Below are positions 32,784 to 42,400 of a stretch of 64,000 nucleotides of DNA, in pieces. The stretch is from Limnoperna fortunei. Lineage: Eukaryota > Mollusca > Bivalvia > Mytilida > Modiolidae. The first letter of the stretch is position 1, and the number at the start of each line of letters is the position of its first letter. The position numbers were made by a program, and so were the translations under genes. The stretch is taken from the NCBI GenBank assembly GCA_944474755.1, contig OX104115.1, forward strand, positions 37,707,080 through 37,771,079. Reading direction: 5' to 3'. Under the pieces are notes generated by a model. The model ran no database searches. It saw only the letters and a list, made by a program, of their open reading frames with translations, and was not told the origin of the DNA.

Positions 32784-33316
32784 AGCGTATAAACGTACAA
32801 ACCTGTTCTATGTTGACAACAACACAGGTCAGACTACTACTCACGTTTTTTGTAAACAAAGTGAAGAACGGTAAAAGATATACCTAAAACCTGGAAACTA
32901 GACATAGATACCACTGATAAATATAATAAATATTTATCAAAGCAACATTATTCCTGGACAACATCCTAGGAAAGATAAAAAATATAAATTTTATTTATCC
33001 AGGTGTTCATAAACATGTAACACTTCGCCGTCTCTGAAAATGGATGACAATTGCGTCACGAGGTTGGGTTATATACTGGATGTCATGTTACATGTTACTT
33101 ATTATACGGAGTTATTTTTAATTCTTTAAACTGAGACAAGTTTCGTGCATCTCGCCGATACACTTGAAATGATAGCTATGTGATACTCGAATGAGCAGAA
33201 AGGCGAAACAATGTATAAGAATGCTATTTATGCAAGAAAAAAAAAATTACCGGACTTATTTTAACATCATGGAAATGCCATCTTCATTGCCTATAAAATC
33301 AGTGTGTGGTACAGAC

Positions 33317-34229
33317 TCTTAAGAGCCTCTGGATAAAAATTATTTTTGAGCAGTTGATATTTGTTTTGTGAGATTTTGGTCTTATGTCAGTTTAAAGCCT
33401 TGAAATAACAATGTATTGTATTTTTATCTAACACCGTTAGATATCACATGTTTAAAAATATTCAAATTCAAATTCAAAGTCTTTATCTTAAAAACACCTA
33501 TGTAAATGCAATAGTGTGAAGAACAACTAGATAAATTGCAACATTAAAACTCTTATTACTTGAGTATCCTCCTTTTGGTTCAAAATATAACATGGATCTA
33601 CAGTAAAAACATTTTTAACTTAATATGTCACCGGATTTATGATTTGATTCCTACTGTTGAATAGGGTGTGTTGAATTTATGTATGCAGAATATTTTCCGT
33701 TTAACTAATTTGTCATATATTCATTAAATCATTCATTTATCACTCATTACTGATGGTTTGACAAATTTACAGACTTGACTGCGTTTACAGACAGTATTAT
33801 ATAACTATCAGTAAAACACATATCCCACTAAGCACTTAAAAGCATGCCATTAACTACCGGGTATATAAGTATTCAGACTTGCTTATCCCGGTATTCACTC
33901 CATTTCTAATTTCGGAGCATGGATGAGGGAACCATTCACTTTTTCCCTGTACTTTCAGGTACAGTTGATATTTGTATTATTTACTATAAATTCATTCCTT
34001 TTCATTATATAGTTTTTATTTAAAATATTTGTACAAGAAAGGCATTTACAATTGCTTTATATATGTATACTTTCAGTATGAAATAAACAAGTTGGTTTTC
34101 ATGTTTTTTTAGCATCATTTCGCCCTGTGACAAAATGGAGGTTCCATCGAGATAATAAATCCAACTGAGATGTCTTCATTGGCTTCATAATTTTCCATAT
34201 CCTGGAGTTTATGCGACATTCCACAAGAT
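33317..34229. other. Intergenic sequence, no gene seen
   Basis: No supported gene. At about 33905-33925 the phrase GGATGAGGGAACCATTC resembles the DIRS end text (GGATGAGGGAACATTC at 28795-28810). It may be a trace of another DIRS copy or chance. Confidence 0.45.
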
Positions 34230-34958
34230 GTGATTGTGATTGAAACTGTTTTATAATGGTTATATTTTGCCTTTAATTGACTATTGTATCACTATTTTGG
34301 GAAATTGTAGTGCAGTAAACTTGAATCGTATTGCAAAACTCCAAAAAAGAGTTGTCAGACTTATTTTAGATGCTGACTTTTTAGCCCCATCTGCTCCTCT
34401 TTTCAAAAAATTAGAATTTTTGACAGTTGAAAATAGAATTATGTATCATAAATGTATTTTAGTTCATAAATGCATTAATAATGAAGCCCCACAATATCTT
34501 ACAAAAAAGAGAAATTACATCTCTAATGAAAATCCTTATCAGTTACGAAATGCAACAAATGGAGATTTGTGTATTCCAAAACCAAAAACAGAACTTTTTA
34601 AACAATCCTTTTTCTATTCTGGACCTTTTCTCTGGAATAGACTTCCAATCACTGTACGTTCCTCTAAATCTCTAGATACTTTTAAGATTAAATTGAAATC
34701 ATTTTTATTTAATACACAAAATCAAGAGATAATTTAAGACAATTTATAATGTTATACTTTGTATACAATATACAGGTTTAATGTTTCTTGTTCATCAGTT
34801 TTGATGTTATGTGTTTGTATGCTTCATTATATTAATTGTAATGTGAACTTTCATTTTATATATGTTATCTCTTGTATTCATGTAACTTTGTATGATGAAC
34901 TTAATGAGGGCCTCAGGGAAGATTTGTTTTTAACTGAGTTACCCTCTTTAAATAAAGC

Positions 34959-34992
<34 letters not shown>

Positions 34993-34993
34993 G
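34230..34993 (+). mobile_element. LINE 3' fragment, same family as 21386-22625
   Basis: 5'-truncated copy starting inside the C-terminal RT frame (FYNGYILPLIDYC) with a 3' UTR reading GAGGGCCTCAGGGAAGATTT, GAGTTACCCTCTTTAAATAAAG and a (TTA)n tail at 34962-34993. Its 3' UTR and AATAAA match those of the minus-strand copy at 21.4 kb; the tail unit differs. Confidence 0.9.
34240..34737 (+). pseudogene. LINE RT C-terminal fragment
   Basis: 165 codons without a stop: FYNGYILPLIDYCITILGNC, RIAKLQKRVVRLILDADFLA, SAPLFKKLEFLTVENRIMYH, ENPYQLRNATNGDLCIPKPK, FKQSFFYSGPFLWNRLP. Aligns residue for residue with the C-terminal half of the frame at 21590-22623 with clear divergence, so the two copies come from different insertions of one family. 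No RT catalytic motif is included. Confidence 0.9.
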
Positions 34994-35780
34994 TCCTCTC
35001 TGTGATGTCGATATTGCCTGATATTGGAAAAGTATATACATAGAAATAATTTAATAGTTAAGTTTGCAGTTTCTGTTAAAAAAAACAACGATGAAACCAG
35101 GCATTATCTATATTATACACCATTGATGTATTCTACGAAAAAGTTCGAAGATGTCCCGTGTTTTATGAGGAGCACAATTTTAGATTTTTTTGCTATTGTG
35201 TTAGCGCATTCGTCAGCAAAATCAATAAGTGAATCGTTTTTCATTATTTGAATTGTTATATTTCAACACTCGATGTGCTTATCAGTATATGGGAATTGTG
35301 TATTGGATATTGATTACATGTGAAAGGTGTTCCATTCAGAAGTCCGTCAACCGTAACATCCAGACAGTTTTACTTGATTCCTGCAGACTTACATGTTTTA
35401 AAAATTAACTTAAATTTTTTATATTAAAAAAATTACACAACTGATGAAAAGTAAAGATAATTTATCAATTCATTAGAACTTTAATTGAATTTCATGTTAA
35501 CTTTATTGTAAATTTTTAGATATTGTATGTTTAATAAAATACTTCAATGTATTAACATGTCAATTCTGTATTTCAGAATAAACTAATACCTGCACTTTCT
35601 AGTATTGACAAGTACTTAAGACGTTTTACTTTTGACAAGTGACCGTGAGTATTCATTATTTCATTATCATCATTATCATTTCATTGTTTATTCATATGTA
35701 AATATTGTTTTTTGTTTTTTTACTGAAAATATTGGTTAATTTTCATTCTACTGATATTTATCGGTGATACTAGTGTACTA
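34994..35780. other. Sequence upstream of the second Gypsy gag; LTR not defined
   Basis: AT-rich. The 5' LTR and primer site of the second Gypsy element should lie here, but no paired LTR exists because the 3' end is lost. AATAAA occurs at about 35578. TTGACAAGTACTTAAGACG and TTTTGACAAGTGACCG at 35605-35645 form a short direct repeat. Boundary unknown. The ORF at 35024-35251 is not recognised. Confidence 0.45.
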
Positions 35781-35786
35781 GTAATC

Positions 35787-36781
35787 ATGGCTATGGCTAA
35801 AGAAGTAGTTAGGGATATTGAGGGACAACTAGAGGCTGAAGCAGAATTAAGGGAAAAGGTTTCACAGGCTGACATAGAAAAAATGATAAAGTTTTTACAC
35901 ACACATACTGATTATAGGGTGTCGAAAGGGCATGGACAGGTTCATAGTACACCCAAGGTTAAGTCTGAGCTTGCCCAACTCGACCACCTCCTTGTAGAAG
36001 TTCTAGTTTTATTTATACTGCTGCTATGAGGGGTAGTTCATTTGTTACCCATTCTACCGGTAGTTAAGTTTTTCATACTCCAAGGTTCTCAAATTTTTCT
36101 GGTGATGAAAAGGGTAATTTGTCATTTGAGAGTTGGAAATTAGAGTTCAGTTGTGTATTACGAGATCAAAGGTTTGCCTATGCTTCTGTGGCTCAGGAAC
36201 TTAGAATGGCATTGAAAGGTAAAGCACATAGTTTATTGTTGTCATTACCCGAGGACTGTACAGCTCAGCAGATAGTAGACAAATTAGAAGGGGGTTATGG
36301 TAATGTATTTTCTAGTGAAGCATTACTAGAGAAATTTTACAAGGAAACACAACAACCAAACCAGTTTGTAGCTGAGTATGGAATGGTTTTAGAATCCATA
36401 ATACAGCCAGCTGTACAGAAAGGTGAGATTAGCAGTGAGGCTAAAAACAGTATGCTACGGTCAAAATTTTCGTCAGGGATTTCCGATCCATTACTTAAAA
36501 ATGTTAGTAGGTATAAATTTGATACAATTAATGATTTCGATGAGCTGAGAAAGGAGACCAGAGCGATCGAGTTAGAGTTGGCTAATTCTTCCAAGACAAC
36601 TAAGACTCAACATCAGCTCAAGACTGATTCAGTAAAGCTGGATGATATTCTTAAAAAAATGCACAATATGAGTAACAGGTTAGAATTATTAGAAAGTAAA
36701 ACATTTGCAGAAAAAACACAAGAACCGGGTATGGGTTCAAATCAAAAACGTTTTAGTCGTGGCAGTGGTTATAGAAATTGA
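35787..36781 (+). pseudogene. Gag of the second Gypsy element
   Basis: N-terminal part from the Met at 35787 (MAMAKEVVRDIEGQLEAEAE) with an acidic helix, then a frame break near 35985 and a TAA at about 36066. The capsid frame (from TPRFSNFSGDEKG, about 36080, to 36781) has FESWKLEFSCVLRDQRFAYA, LLSLPEDCTAQQIVDKLEGG and EYGMVLESIIQPAVQKGEIS, like Ty3-type and PNMA-like gag. A TGA ends it at 36779-36781, although the same frame goes on with a Gly/Arg-rich segment. No zinc knuckle is visible. Confidence 0.8.
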
Positions 36782-36974
36782 GGCCGAGGACGAGTTAGTG
36801 AACAGAATATAGATAAAGTACAATCTCAGACAACATCAGGTAATTTAAACTGACAGGAGTCTCCAATGCAGGGCAAATTGGAGATCTTAAGTTTGTTAAA
36901 CATGGCCCTATATCAGATTATCATAGAGGAGAAAATAAAAGTAAAAATGTAAGTAGGTCGGGAAGGCAAATGAA

Positions 36975-37112
36975 GAATACGTCTATGTTAATGACGTGAA
37001 ATGTAAGTCATTACTGGATAGTGGTTCGATGGTTTCTACCATTAGTGAAACTGCACTGCAACTTCTGAACCCAGTTCCATTAGTCAAGACTTTAGATGAG
37101 TTCATTTTGTTA
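36975..37112 (+). pseudogene. Protease N-terminal part, plus strand
   Basis: Reads YVNDVKCKSLLDSGSMVSTI and SETALQLLNPVPLVKTLDEF. LDSGS is the retropepsin active site (Asp-Ser-Gly). The frame stops making sense as protease at about 37112, where the inverted block begins. Confidence 0.8.
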
Positions 37113-38262
37113 GTTAAAGTAGACGAGAAGCGCTCCATGAGCCTCTGAAAAGTAGAACAGGCATTTTCCAATCCAAACAGTAATTTTTCTGCTTCAAAGA
37201 ACCCTAGTGGACCTAAATTAAAAGCAGTCTTGGGTATATCTGCCTCTTTCATACCACATTGCCAATAGGCTGATCTAAGCTCGAGCTTGCTGTAAAACTG
37301 GGAACCTGCCAAACAATCAAGTGTATCTGACACCCTAGGTATACTTTGGTTATCACGGATAGTTCTAGAGTTCAGTTTTCTATAATCAATACAAAATCGC
37401 AAGGACCCGTCAGGCTTTCGTACTAAGACAACATTACTTGAGAACAGACTTGATGATTCTCGTATAGCCTTCGCTTCTAGCATCTCTCTTATATGTTCCC
37501 GGACTTGGTCAAACATACATGGTGGATTCATTCTCTTAGGTTCTCTAAATGGAGACTTGTCAGTCAACTTAATCTCATGTTCTACTAAAGTAGTATACCC
37601 AAGATCAGTAGGTCCAGTAGAGAACAAGGACTGCCATCGCAATATCAACTCTTCTAACTTACTTTTTACATTCTCCGTTGTGTGTGATAAATCTATTCCA
37701 AGCTTTTCTAAAACTTTACCTTTAGATGTTATATCTTCCTTCTTTGCCTGTTCTCCATCAGTATTTGCTAAATCTGCATGCCTTACAACTGTAACTATAT
37801 TTAAACCACATAATATAGACTTTGGCTTAACGTATACCACCCTTGCCGTCATATTGAATACCCTAACAGGTATTCTACATTTACCTGTAGAATTCAAATG
37901 TACTACTCTGGGACAAATACCAATACTATTGTGATTAACCTCTGACTGCATACCCATTGGTGATTTACAATTACCAGACACTGTCCTCACCGACATAGGA
38001 TTTATCTTAAGGGGCCTCTTGTTAGTAGATTTTACTGTAATAACAATGCAAGCTTCTAAAGTTGAAAATGCCATATCCCATGCATATGGTAAATCTACCG
38101 GTGTCTCACCAGTAGTTACTAATTTCATATACCTTAGTACATTGGTACCAATCACCAATGGAACAAACCTGTTATAATCTGTTTCAGGTACAACTAGTAA
38201 CGGAACTTGGGGAGAAAACGTCTCTTAACACTTACCTCAACATATCCAGTATAAGGTAAAGA
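37113..38262 (-). pseudogene. Inverted block: protease end and RT, minus strand
   Basis: Starting at 38262 on minus: LPYTGYVEVSV (protease end), a frame break near 38225, VPLLVVPETDYNRFVPLVIG and TNVLRYMK (linker), then RT: VEHEIKLTDKSPFREPKRMN, VREHIREMLEAKAIRESSSL, VLVRKPDGSLRFCIDYRKLN, QFYSKLELRSAYWQCGM (motif A, with Glu in place of the catalytic Asp, codon 37280-37282), FGLENACSTFQRLMER (motif B). It ends at about 37128. The minus-strand ORF runs on beyond this into the antisense of protease, which is not real coding sequence. Confidence 0.85.
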
Positions 38263-39060
38263 TGTTATTAAAGTCAGTTTTCAACAAATTAAAAGAACAA
38301 AATCTAAAATTAAACGGTAAAAAGTGCAAGTTTTTCCAGTCTGAGATCAGATATCTTGGGTTCATTGTTTCGAAGGATGGTGTCAAAACAGACCCGGATA
38401 AGATCTTCGTCATGAACAATTGGCCATTAGGAATTAAAGGACCTTTGGAAGTTCTTGGGATTTACGTCCTACTATAGACATTTTATAAAAAATTATGCAA
38501 AGATTGTGAAACCTTTAAATGATTTATTAGTCGGTCATTCGACACATAAACAGAAATCTAAGGTAAGACAGAGAAGGACGCCGATTAAGTGGTCATGGAC
38601 TGAAGTTCAACAATAAGCAATGAACAAGATAATTCAGATTTTAACCTCACCACCTGTTTTAGCTTATGCTGATTATACCCTTCCATTTACTGTACATATT
38701 GATGCTAGTGGTGATGGTTTGGGAGCTGTATTATATCAGAAACAGAAAGGTATTGACAGGGTGATTTCTTATGCTAGTTAAAGTCTTCAGGGAGCAGAAA
38801 AACTTTAGCAGGCTCATAAACACGAGATTCTTGCGTTAAAATGGGCAGTGACGGACAACTTCCACGAGTATTTGTATGGCAGTAAGTTTGAAGTAAAAAC
38901 AGACAGTAATCTGTTGACCTACATTTTTGAAAAGGCCAAACTGGATGCAACAGGGCATAGGTGAGTAGCAGCTCTGTCCAATTACAATTTTAAACACATA
39001 TACAGAAATGTTAAGTCGAATGTTGAGGCCGACACATTGTCTCATATACAGCCAGAAACT
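38259..39060 (+). pseudogene. RT thumb and RNase H of the second Gypsy
   Basis: The frame from 38262 has SVFNKLKEQNLKLNGKKCKF, IRYLGFIVSKDGVKTDPDKI. After a shift near 38455: RHFIKNYAKIVKPLNDLLVG, AYADYTLPFTVHIDASGDGL (RNase H Asp in HIDAS), HKHEILALKWAVTDNFHEYL (Glu), VKTDSNLLTYIFEKAKLDAT (Asp), EADTLS. In-frame stops at 38614, 38779, 38806 and 38962. The Y-x-D-D stretch that should precede the thumb is absent. Confidence 0.85.
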
Positions 39061-39164
39061 AAAAAGATGTTCCATGATGCAAAAGCGGTATGTATGTCTT
39101 GTTTAGTCACCTCTTCTCCGTGTGTTTAGTCTGTTTGTTGCAAAAGCACGTTGATATTGTAGAT

Positions 39165-39449
39165 GAAAATGATGTAAATCTCAGTACTGTTGATTGGTTA
39201 AAGAACCAGGAAGCAGATCCTGCAATTCGTCATGTTGTTGCTCTACTGAAAGATCGAAATAAACCTAACCAAAGGAAACTATCTTCAGAACCAGAAGACG
39301 TCTGTAGATATTTACGAGACTGGGAAAGACTACATTTTAAAGACGGTATATTATACAGACACAGTAGTATTTATAAGGACAAGGTAAGTCAACTTGTTTT
39401 GCCATCAGTTTATGGAGATTTAGTTCTGACAGCTTTACATGATGATTCA
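39165..39449 (+). pseudogene. Integrase N-terminus, cut by satellite
   Basis: NDVNLSTVDWLKNQEADPAI, LRDWERLHFKDGILYRHSSI, LVLPSVYGDLVLTALHDDS: the region before and into the HHCC zinc-binding domain. At the first zinc His (LHDD) the sequence changes to the 50-bp satellite through the shared text CAGCATCACAG. The remaining zinc ligands and the catalytic core do not exist in the window. Confidence 0.85.
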
Positions 39450-42400
39450 GCATCACAGTGTATACATGTCATCATGTAGTAATTCACTACCACACAGCAG
39501 CATCACAGTGTATACATTTCATCATGTAGTAATTCACTACCACACAGCAGCATTACAGTGTATACATGTCGAATGTAGTAATTCACTACCACACAGCAGC
39601 ATTATAGTGTATAGATGTCATTATGTAGCAATTCACTGCCACACAGCAGCATCACAGTGTATACATGCCATCATGTAGCATTTCACTACCACACAGCAGC
39701 ATTACAGTGTATACATGTACTCATGTAGCAATTCACTACCACACAGCAGCATCACAGTGTATACATGTCATCATGTAGCATTTCACTACCACACAGCAGC
39801 ATTACAGTGTATACATGTACTCATGTAGCAATTCACTACCACACAGCAGCATTACAGTGTATACATGTCATCATGTAGCATCTCACTACCACACAGCAGC
39901 ATCACAGTGTATACATGTCATCATGTAGCAATTCACTACCACACAGCAGCATTACAGTGTATACATGTCGTCATGTAGCATTTTACTACCACACAGCAGC
40001 ATTACAGTGTATACATGTCCTCATGTAGCAATTCACTACCACACAGCAGCATTACAGTGTATACATGTACTCATGTAGCAATTCACTACCACACAGCAGC
40101 ATCACAGTGTATACATGTCATCATGTAGCAATTCACTACCACACAGCAGCATTACAGTGTATACATGTCCTCATGTAGCAATTCACTACCACACAGCAGC
40201 ATTACAGTGTATACATGTCATCATGTAACATTTCACTACCACACAGCAGCATTACAGTGTATACATGTACTCATGTAGCAATTCACTACCACACAGCAGC
40301 ATCACAGTGTATACATGTACTCATGTAGCAATCCATTAACACACAGCAGCATTACAGTGTATACATGTCATCATGTAGCAATTCACAACCACACAGCAGC
40401 ATCACAGTGTATACATGTCATCATGTAGCAATTCACTACCACACAGCAGCATTACAGTGTATACATGTCATCATGTAACATTTCACTACCACACAGCAGC
40501 ATTACAGTGTATACATGTACTCATGTAGCAATTCACTACCACACAGCAGCATTACATTCTATACATGTACTCATGTAGCAATTCACTACCACACAGCAGC
40601 ATCACAGTGTAAACATGTACTCCTGTAGCATTTCACTACCACACAGCAGCATCACAGTGTATACATGTCATCATGTAGCAATTCACTACAACACAGCAGC
40701 ATTACATTCTATACATGTCATCATGTAGCAATTCACTACCACACAGCAGCATTACAGTGTATACATGTCATCATGTAGCAATTCACTACCACACAGCAGC
40801 ATCACAGTGTATACATGTCATCATGTAGCAATTCACTACCACACAGCAGCATCACAGTGTATACATGTCATCATGTAGCAATTCACTACCACACAGCAGC
40901 AACACAGTGTATACATGTACTCATGTAGCAATTCACTACCACACAGCAGCATTACATTCTATACATGTCATCATGTAGCAATTCACTACCACACAGCAGC
41001 ATCACAGTGTATACATGTCATCATGTAACATTTCACTACCACACAGCAGCATCACAGTGTATACATGTACTCATGTAGCAATTCACTACCACACAGCAGC
41101 ATCACAGTGTATACATGTCATCATGTAACATTTCACTACCACACAGCAGCATCACAGTGTATACATGTAATCATGTAGCAATTCACTACCACACAGCAGC
41201 ATCACAGTGTATACATGTACTCATGTAGCAATTCACTACCACACAGCAGCATCACAGTGTATACATGTCATCATGTAGCAATTCACTACCACACAGCAGC
41301 ATCACAGTGGATACATGTACTCATGTAGCAATTCACTACCACACAGCAGCATCACATTCTATACATGTCATTATGTAGCAATTCACTACCACACAGCAGC
41401 ATCACAGTGTATACATGTCATCATGTAGCAATTCACTACCACACAGCAGCATCACAGTGTATACATGTCATCATGTAGCAATTCACTACCACACAGCAGC
41501 ATCACAGTGTATACATGTACTCATGTAGCAATCCACTACCACACAGCAGCATCACAGTGTATACATGTACTCATGTAGCAATTCACTACCACACAGCAGC
41601 ATCACATTCTATACATGTCATCATGTAGCAATTCACTACCACACAGCAGCATCACATTCTATACATGTCATCATGTAGCAATTCACTACCACACAGCAGC
41701 ATCACAGTGTATACATGTCATCATGTAGCAATTCACTACCACACAGCAGCATCACAGTGTATACATGTACTCATGTAGCAATTCACTACCACACAGCAGC
41801 ATCACATTCTATACATGTCATTATTTAGCAATTCACTACCACACAGCAGCATCACAGTGTATACATGTACTCATGTAGCAATTCACTACCACACAGCAGC
41901 ATCACAGTGTATACATGTCATCATGTAGCAATTCACTACCACACAGCAGCATCACAGTGTATACATGTACTCATGTAGCAATTCACTACCACACAGCAGC
42001 ATCACATTCTATACATGTCATTATATAGCAATTCACTACCACACAGCAGCATCACAGTGTATACATGTCATTATTTAGCAATTCAGTTCCACACAGCATC
42101 ATCACAGTGTATACATGTACTCATGTAGCAATTCACTACCACACAGCAGCATCACATTCTAAACATGTCATTATTTACCAATTCACTACCACACAGCAGG
42201 ATCACAGTGTATAAATGTACTCATGTAGCAATTCACTACCACACAGCAGCATTACAGTGTATACATGTCATTATATAGCAATTCACTACCACACAGCAGC
42301 ATCACAGTGTATACATGTACTCATGTAGCAATTCACTACCACACAGCAGCATTACAGTGTATACATGTCATCATGTAGCAATTCACTACCACACAGCAGC

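Larger units (their letters stand above)
28480..33225 (-). mobile_element. DIRS-like tyrosine-recombinase retrotransposon
   Basis: On minus the order is right terminal repeat (33225-33037), gag (32783-31529), RT (31545-30413), RNase H region (30700-30077), YR (about 30022-28981), then an internal region and terminal repeat (28854-28480). RT plus tyrosine recombinase without an integrase defines DIRS-type elements. Length is about 4.75 kb. A terminal block of about 150-190 bp is present in direct orientation at 28584-28763 and 33037-33225, and an inverted copy of the joined ends lies at 28785-28853. Frame breaks in gag, RT and YR make it inactive. Confidence 0.9.
27700..33316 (+). mobile_element. 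Family ii element split by a DIRS-like insertion
   Basis: Left part 27700-28479: monomers with 'GGATGGTCCTCTATAAAGTTT' (two pieces), 'AGAAATTCAAAATGGCAGCA' and GATTCATTGGATGGTCTCAA. Right part 33226-33316: ATTTATGCAAGA, GGACTTATTTTAACATCATG, TCTTCATTGCCTATAAAATC, then GTACAGACTCTTAAGAGCCT. The two parts join to give the same text as the uninterrupted copy at 21100-21256. The left terminus is missing. Confidence 0.8.
35781..39449 (+). mobile_element. Second Gypsy element with an inverted protease-RT block
   Basis: Plus strand: gag (35787-36781), start of protease (about 36975-37112). Minus strand: end of protease and RT up to motif B (about 38262-37128). Plus strand again: RT thumb (38259-38454), RNase H (about 38465-39060), integrase N-terminus (39165-39449). 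Put back in original order the parts follow PR-RT-RH-IN, so the middle block was inverted in place. The RT segment with the Y-x-D-D loop is missing at the join. There are several stops in gag and RNase H. The 3' half is cut off by the satellite. Confidence 0.85.

Noticed and set aside
33905..33925. Second DIRS terminus
   Set aside because: Only about 16 bp resemble the element end and no further DIRS text follows, so chance cannot be excluded.
36983..37112. C-terminal end of the 391-residue minus-strand ORF as part of RT
   Set aside because: That part is antisense to the plus-strand protease start; genuine RT text stops at about 37128.
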